Assembly: GCA_049568075.1 (NCBI GenBank)
Contig: CP144911.1
DNA length: 64,000 bases
DNA from: Gottfriedia sp049568075
GTDB lineage: Bacteria > Bacillota > Bacilli > Bacillales > Bacillaceae_G
Reading direction: 5' to 3' (one strand)
Shown: positions 1 through 8,311 of the stretch, piece by piece
How positions within the stretch are numbered: the stretch's first letter is position 1
Layout: every line of letters starts with the position of its first letter
Notes under the pieces: model-generated
The model's database searches: none
Told to the model about the DNA's origin: nothing
The model's input: the letters and a program-made list of their open reading frames with translations, nothing else
Made by a program: the position numbers and the translations under genes

Positions 1-1
1 G

Positions 2-64
2 GAAGGGTTCTTTTTACTTGGAGTTTTAATGAATCATATTCAAAAAGTACTGGGCAACATTTGA
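2..64 (+). CDS. Possible 3' end of a gene truncated by the window edge
   Basis: Frame 2 is open from the window edge to a TGA at 62-64 and gives a short hydrophobic tail (FFLLGVLMNHI). It could be the C-terminus of a gene lying upstream. Frame 1 is also open from base 1 to a TAA at 196-198, but that reading runs through a dispersed repeat and looks accidental. No domain can be named from so few residues, so the call is weak. Confidence 0.25.
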   Translation, partial: EGFFLLGVLMNHIQKVLGNI

Positions 65-91
65 ATAATAAACAAAATAGACTGTCCTTAT

Positions 92-178
92 TTGACCCCC
101 GCAGGCTTGCCGAGAAGGCCCAGGTCTCGCCCCATGGAAAGCGAGCATCCTGTAGTGGAAATCAACATCACTCTACTC
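92..178 (-). repeat. Dispersed GC-rich intergenic repeat, copy 1
   Basis: A GC-rich patch in AT-rich DNA. Read on the minus strand it contains GTTGATTTCCACTACAGGAT, then GCTCGCTTTCCATGGGGCGA, and ends in CTGCGGGGGTC. A diverged relative lies at 32633-32705 on the plus strand. Repeats of this general look are common between genes in Bacillaceae; I cannot assign it to a named family. No coding function is apparent. Confidence 0.55.
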
Positions 179-198
179 CTTTTACGAAAATTTGGTAA

Positions 199-508
199 TT
201 TAATTAACATGGTTGTTTTTCAACAACGTGAAAACCCCCTATTATATTAATATGGGATTTTATTTATTTCAAGTTTGTACTAGTACTCACTAAACCATTA
301 GAAACATCGGCTAAATTGTTTTTAATGTAGTTTTATTAATTCAATTTTTATTTTAGTATAATAGCCTTTTGTCTTTACAAAGCGTCGAAGAAAATTTATC
401 TATTTCGAAATGTTCCATTTTTAAAACAAAAAGACTTTTTTTAGATACATTCAAATCCCAATATTTATTATACACTTACATTGTGAATATATTTACATAC
501 TATAAATT
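199..508. other. Intergenic region, no recognised feature
   Basis: About 310 bases of very AT-rich DNA between the dispersed repeat and the ribosome binding site of the secreted protein gene at 521. I see no RNA gene or clear terminator. It must hold the promoter of the gene at 521, but no -35/-10 pair with good spacing stands out. Confidence 0.4.
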
Positions 509-520
509 CGGAGGATTGAT

Positions 521-1357
521 ATGAAGAAAGCTTTTGTCCTTATTCTTTCTCTAGTATTAGCTTTTACATTTACCTATCCATTTTTATCCAAAGAGACCGA
601 GAATGTTGTAGCTGAAGAAATTAAAAATTTTACAGTAGAGGAACAAGTATCGAATTCTCCTACTACTGAACTTTTGACAGATATAGATTCTCTAAAAGAA
701 GTTAATGAGGAATTAGCAAAGAAAAATACTTTTGAAATAGGTCAGGATGTTGTAGTTTCAAAAGATGAACCTGGAGTTGAAATAGCGGTTAATGAAGTTG
801 GGGACTTACAAATAGATGTGTCAAACGAAGATGTTTTAAACGACCTAAAGAAGTCAGGTGTCATTTATCCATTAGAAGATGAAAATATTCTTGGATACAC
901 TGTAGTTATTAAAGAGGACCAAATTGACAGTTATCTCAACAAGGAAGTTGCAACTCCAATTAAAGCTAGATGGGGTAACGGGTTATATGTGAAAAAAGGA
1001 AATACTACTTATGGGAATGGTGAAGTTATTCGTATGAGTTCTTATAAAGGTAAATGTACCGCAACACTGTCTATAACTGAGTCAAGACAGATAGAAGTTT
1101 CTGGTACAGCAGGTTTACCTATTAAAGCCATAGCTGGGGAATTAGGAATTACTTATAAAAGCAGCTATACTATTTCTGACACCTACGAAGTAAGTGTCCC
1201 AGCCGGTAAAACTTATCGTATCACTGCAAAAGATTACTTAAAGATATATAATTTTGAAGTATGGAATGATTCGTGGATTGGCACTGACAAAAAAGAATCC
1301 TCCGGTAAAGATAAAAGACCTGTTGGAATTGCTTTTACATACTCAGTGATTAAATAG
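521..1357 (+). CDS. Secreted protein of unknown function
   Basis: Not recognised. The 278-residue product starts with a clear signal peptide (MKK, then a hydrophobic stretch to about residue 25, with a probable cleavage near AFTFTYPFLS or VVAEE). The middle part (about 40-150) is acidic and rich in Glu, Asp and Asn. The last 125 residues have the alternating pattern of a beta-sandwich and end in KRPVGIAFTYSVIK. Start chosen at ATG 521 behind GGAGG with seven-base spacing. It stands alone, followed by a hairpin at 1461-1494. An exported or cell-wall-associated role is likely, but no substrate can be inferred. Confidence 0.75.
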   Translation: MKKAFVLILSLVLAFTFTYPFLSKETENVVAEEIKNFTVEEQVSNSPTTELLTDIDSLKEVNEELAKKNTFEIGQDVVVSKDEPGVEIAVNEVGDLQIDVSNEDVLNDLKKSGVIYPLEDENILGYTVVIKEDQIDSYLNKEVATPIKARWGNGLYVKKGNTTYGNGEVIRMSSYKGKCTATLSITESRQIEVSGTAGLPIKAIAGELGITYKSSYTISDTYEVSVPAGKTYRITAKDYLKIYNFEVWNDSWIGTDKKESSGKDKRPVGIAFTYSVIK

Positions 1358-1460
1358 TTCAAACATACTTAACTTTCTTGTTTAGGTGAAAACTTACAAC
1401 CAAAAAAGGAATCATAAATATTATATGATTCATAGATTAACTTAAAATGCATACCCCATA

Positions 1461-1494
1461 AACTCCCTACCAGAATTGATAGAGAGTTTTTTAT
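1461..1494 (+). terminator. Probable terminator of the secreted protein gene
   Basis: Imperfect hairpin (ACTCCCTACC / GATAGAGAGT) followed by TTTTTTATT on the plus strand. Confidence 0.5.
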
Positions 1495-1530
1495 TCCTCT
1501 TCATTTTTAACTATAAGCTTAAATAAAAAA

Positions 1531-1556
1531 AGCCCCCGACTTTACTCGAAGGGCTA
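1531..1556 (-). terminator. Probable terminator of the 122-residue protein gene
   Basis: On the minus strand AGCCCTTCG...CGGGGGCT is followed by TTTTTTTA; it lies 40 bases past the stop codon at 1598. Confidence 0.5.
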
Positions 1557-1597
1557 CTTAGGCGGAAATGAGAGGTGTATTAAAATAACCTTTTATA

Positions 1598-1966
1598 TTA
1601 TTTTAATTTCACTACCGCTAAGTCATGTTGCATTGCATTATTACCATTTTGAGGATCAAATGCAATGTCACTAAGTCCAAATACACTTACTACAACATCA
1701 CGATCTTTCGGATGAAGAATTCTTACCTCATAAGCATATAAAGTTGGTGGAAGTTGGAAAGATCTAAATGTTCTATATTGATTAGATGGAATTGTTACTG
1801 TAGATGGGTCAACCATAGGAAGAATCACTGGTAAACCACTTGACCAGTCAAACATTAAAACACTCACAGAACGAGCATCATCCGGGTCAACATTAACTGC
1901 TTCAACTGTTAAAAACTGAGTACTAGAATGTCTTCTTAATACGCCAGTTGATAAAAATTTTGCCAT
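1598..1966 (-). CDS. Small conserved-looking protein of unknown function (122 aa)
   Basis: Start chosen at the ATG at 1966 because AAAGGAGTG lies eight bases upstream; the open frame extends 20 codons further but those read through the ribosome binding site. The product (MAKFLSTG...) has no signal peptide or membrane segment, is rich in Val, Ser and Asp, and looks all-beta. I cannot name a family. It is monocistronic between its own terminator and the convergent secreted protein gene. A spore-surface or matrix role would be a guess only. Confidence 0.65.
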   Translation of the reverse strand: MAKFLSTGVLRRHSSTQFLTVEAVNVDPDDARSVSVLMFDWSSGLPVILPMVDPSTVTIPSNQYRTFRSFQLPPTLYAYEVRILHPKDRDVVVSVFGLSDIAFDPQNGNNAMQHDLAVVKLK

Positions 1967-2100
1967 CAACGTCACTCCTTTCATATTATTTGGACAAGCA
2001 AATCCATATAATATAAAATGTTTCAATCAGTAGAAATGAAACGGACATTGGTACAAATTAAATAATAGTTTTTATAAAAATGATAGATTGCCTAAAATGA

Positions 2101-2682
2101 TTAAATTTGTTTATAGTAAATAGCTTTTAAAATAGATAAACATTCTCTTAAATATGCTGTTGGTATGATTACTTTTGGTGTTTTTGCAGGAAGACCGACT
2201 ACATTTAACCCTTGTTTTTTAGCCAATTTTAAAGATCTAAATAAATGATAATCATTTGAAACAACGACTCCTTGAGCTTGATCATTGTGAATGAGTTTTT
2301 TTGAGAATTTCATATTCTCGTATGTATTAGTTGATAAATCTTCTTTAATGATTCGATCTTCTGCAATTCCTAATTTGATTAATTCAACCCTCATACATTC
2401 AGCTTCTGATATCAATTCATCATGACCTTTTCCACCTGAAACAATAATTTTTGCACTTTTATTTTCCTTAGCATATTTTGCTGCTGTTTCAATTCGATAA
2501 CGTAAAGCTCTAGTAGGCTTATCTTTTTTCAAACCAGCACCTAAAACAATAACATAATCGGCGTTTTTAGGTACTTTATGCTGATATTGCAAAAAGCTAT
2601 TTACACCGATAAAAACGATACAGAATACATAGCTTAGTATCCCAATAATTATTATATATGTAATTATTTTAAAAACGCTCAT
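2101..2682 (-). CDS. YdcF/SanA-like DUF218 membrane protein
   Basis: 193 residues with an N-terminal membrane anchor (about 5-30) followed by a DUF218 domain. Diagnostic motifs are DYVIVLGAGLKKDKPTRALRYR, then KIIVSGGKG, then the acidic EDLSTNTYENMKF and VVVSNDYHLFRS. Family members (YdcF, SanA, ElyC) act at the envelope or bind nucleotide-like ligands; the reaction is not established. ATG 2682 is preceded by AAGGGGAT. It is a single gene, transcribed in the same direction as the small gene at 2873. Confident about the family, not about the role. Confidence 0.8.
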   Translation of the reverse strand: MSVFKIITYIIIIGILSYVFCIVFIGVNSFLQYQHKVPKNADYVIVLGAGLKKDKPTRALRYRIETAAKYAKENKSAKIIVSGGKGHDELISEAECMRVELIKLGIAEDRIIKEDLSTNTYENMKFSKKLIHNDQAQGVVVSNDYHLFRSLKLAKKQGLNVVGLPAKTPKVIIPTAYLRECLSILKAIYYKQI

Positions 2683-2796
2683 TAGCTTTATCCCCTTAAA
2701 TAAAATTACTTTAACTTTTATTTTATCTAATAATTAAGTGGATTTCACTAAAATTTGGAATATTCCACAATTCTTTAACATTATTTCAGACCGTAA

Positions 2797-2852
2797 ATAA
2801 AAAATCCCCTATACGAAAAGAAATGCTTGTCCTTTCTTTCGTATAAGGGATT
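2797..2852 (-). terminator. Terminator of the 44-residue protein gene
   Basis: Long hairpin (AATCCCTTATACGAAAG on the minus strand pairing with CTTTTCGTATAGGGGATT) followed by TTTTTATTTA, just past the stop at 2873. Confidence 0.7.
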
Positions 2853-2872
2853 GTTTCAAATTATTTATTCAA

Positions 2873-3007
2873 TTATCTAGGATACTTATCGCCCATAGGA
2901 TTATGTTGATCCTTCGAAAGTCTCTTTTGATGTGCTTTCGTTTTCGCATCTACATGATTTGCATCACTAGGACGATTTTTCTTTGAACCACCTGCTGCAT
3001 GACTCAT
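2873..3007 (-). CDS. Small basic protein, 44 residues, unknown
   Basis: Too short for most gene callers but well supported: ATG 3007 behind GGAGGGAA, an intact 45-codon frame, and a strong terminator after it. The product begins MSHAAGGSKKNRPSDANHVD and is hydrophilic with many Lys, His and Asn. The composition recalls the minor small acid-soluble or other spore-core peptides of Bacillaceae, but I cannot match it to a named Ssp protein. Position between two unrelated genes gives no further clue. Confidence 0.65.
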   Translation of the reverse strand: MSHAAGGSKKNRPSDANHVDAKTKAHQKRLSKDQHNPMGDKYPR

Positions 3008-3064
3008 TTTTTTCCCTCCATTAACCAGTTCGTACAAAAACTAGTTTACGTAGAAATAATTTGT

Positions 3065-4444
3065 TTATGCTACTTTTCTTGAACTTTCACCTTTATTTTC
3101 AACTTCTAATCCTTTACCCAATAAAGCAGCTAACATACTGAATAGTGGTGTAATAAATAGGACGAACGAAAACGGTAAGTAATCAATAACCGGTACTCCT
3201 AATGTTGAAGCAAAAAACGCTCCACTTACACTCCAAGGAACGATTGGATTAAAAAGAGTTCCTCCATCTTCTAATGCACGTGATAAGTTTTTAAGTGGAA
3301 TATTTTTTTTGATAAATACATCCTTTAATAATTGCCCAGGAAGTAGAATTGATAAGTATTGTTCACCTGTTAAAAGATTTACACTCATTGCAGATAATGT
3401 ACTTGCAATAACAATATTCCCTTTACGTTTCAAATTAGATAATGATTTTATTAATGTCTCGAATACACGTAGCTCTTGTAATAATCCGCCTAAAGCAAGT
3501 GCAATAAAAATTAATGACACGGACCACATCATCGATTGTAATCCTCCACGGTTAACAATCGAATTAAGCATTTCATTTCCTGTATCCGTTTGGAATCCAT
3601 TTTGTAATGTTGTAAACACTTTTGCAAGTGTAATATCCTTTTGAATGAAAAATGCTAAAACTAATGAACTAACAATACCCGCCGACATTGTTGGTAAAGT
3701 TGAAAAACCTCTAAATGCCATAATAAATACAATTAAACATGGGATTAATAATAACGGATTCACTTCAAAGCTAGATGAAATTGCTTTTTTCATTTCTGTA
3801 ACCTGCGCCATATCTGTATTTCCATGACCCATACCGATGATTAAAAATAAAATAACTGTAACAATTAATGCTGGAATTGTTGTATATGCCATATGTCGAA
3901 TATGTTCATTAACCTTTATTCCTAAAATGCTTGGAACAAAATTCGTTGTATCTGAGATTGGTGACATTTTATCACCAAAGCACGCTCCACTAATAATTGC
4001 ACCTGCTGCAATTGCTGGTGGAATCCCCATAATATGAGCGATTCCCATTAACGCTACACCGACTGTAGCAATAGTAGTAAATGTACTACCTGTAAAACTA
4101 GCAACAATGATTGTAATAAAAATTGCACTGATCGCAAACCATTTAGCTGAAAGAACAGAAATTCCGTAAAATAATAAAGTTGGTACCGTACCACTTAGCA
4201 TCCAAGAACCGATTAATAGACCGATCATCATTAAGATTAATGTAGGAGACAACCCATTTTGAATACCCTTTTTCATCCCATTTTCAATCTGTTCCCATTT
4301 AAATCCTTTAAATAATCCAAATACAGCTAAACAAACCACACATAAAAGAAGCGGAATTTGTGGATCTGATTTTAATATAACTAGACAACTAGACATAATA
4401 ACTGCAAACAGTACGATTAACGCACCTAATTCAATATTTTTCAT
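3065..4444 (-). CDS. NhaC-family transporter, probably for tyrosine
   Basis: 459-residue membrane protein with about 11 hydrophobic segments and typical NhaC features (GSTFTTIATVGVALMGIA around residue 120, GACFGDKMSPISDTTN near 155). NhaC proteins are annotated as Na+/H+ antiporters, but members of the yheL group have been predicted from regulation to carry amino acids. Here the gene is 19 bases behind the GNAT gene 4464-4925 and both sit downstream of a T-box whose specifier reads UAC (Tyr). I therefore infer tyrosine uptake. A second NhaC copy without a T-box lies at 23013-24344. GGGAGAG precedes ATG 4444. Confidence 0.85.
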   Translation of the reverse strand: MKNIELGALIVLFAVIMSSCLVILKSDPQIPLLLCVVCLAVFGLFKGFKWEQIENGMKKGIQNGLSPTLILMMIGLLIGSWMLSGTVPTLLFYGISVLSAKWFAISAIFITIIVASFTGSTFTTIATVGVALMGIAHIMGIPPAIAAGAIISGACFGDKMSPISDTTNFVPSILGIKVNEHIRHMAYTTIPALIVTVILFLIIGMGHGNTDMAQVTEMKKAISSSFEVNPLLLIPCLIVFIMAFRGFSTLPTMSAGIVSSLVLAFFIQKDITLAKVFTTLQNGFQTDTGNEMLNSIVNRGGLQSMMWSVSLIFIALALGGLLQELRVFETLIKSLSNLKRKGNIVIASTLSAMSVNLLTGEQYLSILLPGQLLKDVFIKKNIPLKNLSRALEDGGTLFNPIVPWSVSGAFFASTLGVPVIDYLPFSFVLFITPLFSMLAALLGKGLEVENKGESSRKVA

Positions 4445-4463
4445 TTTATATACTCTCCCTTAT

Positions 4464-4925
4464 TTATACATCCATATATACGTGTTCACGAAACTTTACG
4501 AACCCAAGTTTCTCATAAAAGCTTCTTGCATTTTTATTGTCGATCCAGTAATCTAGCTCAATTCTTGAAAGATTATTCTCACGAGCAAAAGAAGCAATTT
4601 TATGGATTAAGAATGAACCGTATCCCTTATTTCTTTTTTCTTCATTAATACTTATCTGATGAACATACCCTAATCGAAAAGCCTTTTTTATCGGTCCTTC
4701 AGGTATATTTTTTATTTCAATCCAAGCATAACCGACTAATTCTTCGACATCTTTAACGACGAAAAAATGATGCTTTGGTTTATCAACTACACTCTTGAAA
4801 AACTCAGTTATTTCAGCCGAATTATGAACTTTAAAAAACTCTGGAAATAAATCAGCATGTAGGTTTTGAACACCTTCGTTAAGTTTTGCCAATATTCGGT
4901 AATCTCTCATTGCAACTATCTCCAT
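4464..4925 (-). CDS. GNAT-family N-acetyltransferase in the Tyr T-box operon
   Basis: 153 residues. ATG 4925 is chosen because GAAAGGGTG lies just upstream; the longer open frame runs back into the T-box terminator and is not translated. The acetyl-CoA binding motif is visible as INEEKRNKGYGSFLIHKIA, followed by IELDYWIDNKNARSFYEKLGF, typical of GNAT. Substrate unknown. It is the first gene after the Tyr T-box and is followed at 19 bases by the NhaC transporter, so it is likely induced by tyrosine shortage. Confidence 0.8.
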   Translation of the reverse strand: MEIVAMRDYRILAKLNEGVQNLHADLFPEFFKVHNSAEITEFFKSVVDKPKHHFFVVKDVEELVGYAWIEIKNIPEGPIKKAFRLGYVHQISINEEKRNKGYGSFLIHKIASFARENNLSRIELDYWIDNKNARSFYEKLGFVKFREHVYMDV

Positions 4926-4942
4926 AATTTTCACCCTTTCAA

Positions 4943-5222
4943 AAAAAGCCAATAAAAAATCGAGGCCCCCTATTAAAAATAGGGACGACCTCGATCGCGT
5001 TACCACCCTAGTTATAAGAAATCAATACTTATAAAAGAAAAATTCCTTATCACTCGAATCTGTAACGTAGATTTACGTTCTTCCCTTCATTAGATCTACT
5101 AACTACGAAAAGAAAACTCCCGAAATGTAATTCATTTGATTGTGTAGACGAGTTTTCACCAACCACTCGCTCTCTGAACTACTACCAATCAAACTACTGC
5201 TTTTTCGTTCACTGTTTGTTCA
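4943..5222 (-). promoter_or_regulatory. Tyr T-box leader of the GNAT-nhaC operon
   Basis: On the minus strand: AGAGAGCGAGTGGTTGG stem I elements, a specifier loop GAAT-TAC-A with the Tyr codon at 5127-5129, the T-box sequence AGGGTGGTAACGCG at 4996-5009, and a terminator hairpin at 4959-4995 followed by a T-run. This is the canonical T-box order. It begins just downstream of the tyrS stop; TATAAT at 5225-5230 overlaps that stop and may be its own promoter. Uncharged tRNA-Tyr should cause read-through. Confidence 0.93.
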
Positions 5223-5225
5223 AAA

Positions 5226-6482
5226 TTATAATGTAACCAAGTGGTATTTCTTCTTACCACGACGGATAATAATAAATTGCTCTTCAATTGCATCTTGTTT
5301 AGTTAAGACAGTTGCAACGTCCTGTATACGATCTCCATTTACATAAACCGCACCGTTTTGTACATCTTCACGTGCTTGACGTTTTGATGGAGAAATTTTT
5401 GCTTCAACTAGTAAGTCTACTAATCCTTTTTCTGCTTCACTTAAATTAAATGAAGGTACGTCTTTAAAACCTTGTTTGATTTCAGCAGCAGTTAATTCTT
5501 TTACAGATCCACTAAATAATGCTTCTGTAATTTTAATCGCTTGATCAAGAGCTGCTTCACCATGAACTAGTTTTGTTACTTCAGCAGCTAATGCTTTTTG
5601 AGCAACACGTTGTTCAGGTGCTTCATTAAATTGTTTCTCAAGCTCTAAAATTTCTTCTTTCGTTAAGAAAGTAAAGTATTTCAAGTATTTAACTACATCA
5701 CGGTCATCTGTATTAATCCAGAATTGGTAGAATTCGTATGGAGTTGTTTTTTCAGGGTCTAACCAAACTGCTCCGCCTTCTGTTTTACCAAATTTAGAAC
5801 CATCAGCTTTTGTTACTAAAGGTACTGTAAGACCAAAAGCTTTTGAATCTTCTTCTGTCTTACGTATTAATTCCATACCCGCTGTAATATTACCCCATTG
5901 GTCACTACCACCAATTTGTAATTTACAGTTATGGTCTTGGTATAATTTTAAGAAATCATATGATTGTAAAATCATGTAACTAAATTCAGTAAATGAAATA
6001 CCTGCTTCTAATCGAGATGCAACTGAATCTTTAGCTAGCATGTAGTTTAATCCGAAGTTTTTACCGATGTCACGTAAGAATGTAATAACATCTAATTCAC
6101 CTGTCCAATCAAAGTTATTAACTACTTTAGCAGCATTTTCACCTTCGAAGTTTAAAAATGGGAGTAATTGTGTACGAATTCGTTCACTGAACATTTTTAC
6201 TGTTTCAGTAGTATTTAGCGTACGTTCTGCCTTCTTACCACTTGGATCACCGATCATTCCAGTTGCTCCACCTACTAAACCAATCGGTTTATGACCTGCA
6301 ACTTGAAATCTCTTTAACATTAACACTGGTAATAAGTGACCAATGTGTAAGCTATCACCAGTTGGGTCAAAACCACAATATAATGAAACAGATTCTTCGC
6401 TTAATAATTTTTGTAAACCTTCTTCATCTGTCATTTGATTAATTAATCCACGAAATTCTAAATCTTGTAAGATATTTTCCAT
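5226..6482 (-). CDS. tyrS: Tyrosyl-tRNA synthetase
   Basis: 418-residue class I synthetase that charges tRNA-Tyr. The HIGH motif is HIGH at residues 46-49 (FDPTGDSLHIGHLLP), the KMSKS-type loop is KFGKTEGG, and the C-terminal S4 RNA-binding domain occupies roughly 350-418. Length matches Bacillus TyrS. ATG 6482 is chosen with GGGGTGG upstream; the 14 extra upstream codons are leader. It is preceded by a Tyr T-box (6528-6795) and followed by another, so enzyme and transporter respond to the same signal. Its position next to acsA is conserved with B. subtilis. Confidence 0.97.
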   Translation of the reverse strand: MENILQDLEFRGLINQMTDEEGLQKLLSEESVSLYCGFDPTGDSLHIGHLLPVLMLKRFQVAGHKPIGLVGGATGMIGDPSGKKAERTLNTTETVKMFSERIRTQLLPFLNFEGENAAKVVNNFDWTGELDVITFLRDIGKNFGLNYMLAKDSVASRLEAGISFTEFSYMILQSYDFLKLYQDHNCKLQIGGSDQWGNITAGMELIRKTEEDSKAFGLTVPLVTKADGSKFGKTEGGAVWLDPEKTTPYEFYQFWINTDDRDVVKYLKYFTFLTKEEILELEKQFNEAPEQRVAQKALAAEVTKLVHGEAALDQAIKITEALFSGSVKELTAAEIKQGFKDVPSFNLSEAEKGLVDLLVEAKISPSKRQAREDVQNGAVYVNGDRIQDVATVLTKQDAIEEQFIIIRRGKKKYHLVTL

Positions 6483-6527
6483 TTTTAGCCCACCCCTTCT
6501 ATGCTCTATACGTCGTTTAAACAAAAC

Positions 6528-6795
6528 AAAAAGTCCCTACTGATAAACAGTAGGGACGAATAATTATAATCGCGGTACCACCCTAGTTGTAGCTAATAAA
6601 ACTAGCTACCTCTCATACAATTAACGGCTGTTAACCGTTCTAATCCTAATTTGCTTTAAACAAATTTCGAAAAAGAATGCTCCAGGGTGTAATTCATGTC
6701 AATGTCTGTGCTAATTCTCACCAACCATTAGCTCTCTGATCCAATACCATTCACACTACTAAGCCTTTCAACGCTCACTATTAAAATGTTATGAA
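6528..6795 (-). promoter_or_regulatory. Tyr T-box leader of tyrS
   Basis: Stem I with AGAGAGCTAATGGTTGG, specifier loop GAAT-TAC-A with UAC at 6689-6691, T-box AGGGTGGTACCGCG at 6571-6584, and a terminator (AGTCCCTACTG / CAGTAGGGAC) with T-run at 6526-6558. Matches the expected control of tyrS in Bacillus. Confidence 0.96.
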
Positions 6796-6798
6796 ACA

Positions 6799-6828
6799 TT
6801 TATATCACAAATAAATCGTTTAAGTCAA
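6799..6828 (-). promoter_or_regulatory. SigA-type promoter of the tyrS T-box
   Basis: Minus-strand TTGACT (6823-6828) and TATAAA (6799-6804) with an 18-base spacer, directly upstream of stem I. Confidence 0.6.
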
Positions 6829-6967
6829 ATAGATAATTAAATTTTTATTAATTTTATTTAAATTGTCATTCAATATTTGAATAAAAATGCTTTATATCAA
6901 ATAATATGGTTAAATATTAATACTAACATCTTTAAAAATACATATTTTGGAAATGGAGTGTTTTTTC

Positions 6968-7543
6968 TTGAAGAATAAAGGAATATGGATTGCTTTAATT
7001 ATTGTAGTCGTTCTAATCTTTATGGGTGTAGGAAGCTATAATAGCTTTGTGACTCAGGAAGAAAATGTAACAAATAAAATGTCGCAAGTTGATAACCAAC
7101 TAAAACGTCGTTCAGATTTAATACCAAACTTAGTAAATACAGTAAAAGGATATGCTACACAAGAGAAAGATGTGATTGCTTCAGTAACAGATGCACGCGC
7201 AAAATTAGCTGGTGCTCAAACAACTGCTGATAAAAGTAAAGCTGATGCAGAATTGTCTGGAGCGCTAAGCCGTCTATTAGTAGTGGTTGAAAACTATCCA
7301 GATTTAAAATCAAATCAAAACTTCCAAGCATTAATGGATAGCCTTGAAGGAACTGAAAATCGACTAGCCATTGCTCGTAAAGATTATAATGATGCAGTAA
7401 CGGTTTACAACCAAAAAATCAAAAAATTCCCGGGTGTACTAGTAGCTGGACCTTTTGGATTCGAGAAAAAGGATTACTTTGAAGTATCTGAAAAAGATAA
7501 AGCTACACCTGAGGTTGACTTTAGTGGCGATGGTAATAAATGA
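6968..7543 (+). CDS. LemA-family membrane protein
   Basis: 191 residues. TTG 6968 is chosen as start because TGGAGTG lies seven bases upstream; the ATG seven codons earlier has no ribosome binding site. One N-terminal membrane segment (about 5-25) is followed by a helical LemA domain with the hallmark NKMSQVDNQLKRRSDLIPNLV. The family is widespread, surface-anchored and of unclear biochemical role. It overlaps the TPM-domain gene by four bases (ATGA), a common LemA-TPM pairing, so the two probably act together at the membrane. Confidence 0.88.
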   Translation: MKNKGIWIALIIVVVLIFMGVGSYNSFVTQEENVTNKMSQVDNQLKRRSDLIPNLVNTVKGYATQEKDVIASVTDARAKLAGAQTTADKSKADAELSGALSRLLVVVENYPDLKSNQNFQALMDSLEGTENRLAIARKDYNDAVTVYNQKIKKFPGVLVAGPFGFEKKDYFEVSEKDKATPEVDFSGDGNK

Positions 7544-8265
7544 GAAAATTTCTCTCATCAATTTTCCTAATAGGATTTCTTTTTTCATTTGCTACAGGAG
7601 CAAATGCTGAAATTAAAGTCCCTTCTCAAGTAGGAGACATTTATGTACAAGATTATGCAAATGTTCTTAACAGAGAAGATACACAAACTCTAATTCAATT
7701 AGGGAAAAAATTAGAAGACACTACCTCCGCTCAACTTGCGGTATTAACAATTCCAAGTCTGGAAGGAAACGATATTAAAGAATATGCTAATACAGCATTT
7801 CGTAAATATGGTTTAGGTAATAAAGAGAAAAATAATGGTGTTCTTTTGTTATATGCTAAAAAAGACAGACAAATAAGGATCGAAGTTGGATATGGTTTAG
7901 AAGGAGTTGTAACAGATATTAGATCTGGTAACATTTTGGACCAGAACGCTATTCCATATTTGAAAAAAGGTGAAGAATCCCTTGCATTAACAAACACATA
8001 TAAATCTCTATATAATGTTATTTTAAATGGCTCTGAACAAACTGGTCATTCTAAAACAAGTAATTTATGGGCCACTTTAAAAGTATTCATCATCATTGCG
8101 ATTGTAATCGCGGTCATCATCATTGATATGATTTTCTTTAATGGTGTACTTACTTATTTCATTTTAAATTTATTACCTGCACTATTAAACTCATCAGGTG
8201 GCGGTGGTCCAAGAGGCGGTGGCGGAGGAAGCTCTGGCGGTGGTGGCTCCGATCGAAAATTTTAG
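7540..8265 (+). CDS. TPM-domain (YgcG-like) membrane protein
   Basis: 241 residues. Signal peptide at 1-23 ending in GANA, TPM domain at about 35-155 (VQDYANVLNREDTQTL, KNNGVLLLYAKKDRQIRIEVGYGLEG), one or two membrane segments at about 175-215, and a Gly-rich C-terminal tail (GGGGPRGGGGGSSGGGG). TPM proteins have reported phosphatase-like activity in plants and bacterial members work with LemA; substrate unknown here. Its start overlaps the lemA stop, so translation is coupled. A terminator follows. Confidence 0.87.
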   Translation: MRKFLSSIFLIGFLFSFATGANAEIKVPSQVGDIYVQDYANVLNREDTQTLIQLGKKLEDTTSAQLAVLTIPSLEGNDIKEYANTAFRKYGLGNKEKNNGVLLLYAKKDRQIRIEVGYGLEGVVTDIRSGNILDQNAIPYLKKGEESLALTNTYKSLYNVILNGSEQTGHSKTSNLWATLKVFIIIAIVIAVIIIDMIFFNGVLTYFILNLLPALLNSSGGGGPRGGGGGSSGGGGSDRKF

Positions 8266-8270
8266 AACAA

Positions 8271-8310
8271 CAAAAAAACCATTGGATTTTTTCCCAATGG
8301 TTTTTTTGTT
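8271..8310. terminator. Bidirectional terminator between TPM gene and acsA
   Basis: Perfect stem AACCATTGG / CCAATGGTT flanked by A-run and T-run, serving the convergent genes. Confidence 0.85.
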
Positions 8311-8311
8311 A

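Noticed and set aside
1..198. Frame 1 open from the window edge for 65 codons
   Set aside because: Most of it runs through the dispersed GC-rich repeat and shows no domain; the shorter frame 2 end is a likelier gene tail.
3309..4037. Three plus-strand frames opposite the NhaC gene
   Set aside because: Antisense shadows of a membrane protein gene, without ribosome binding sites or known motifs.
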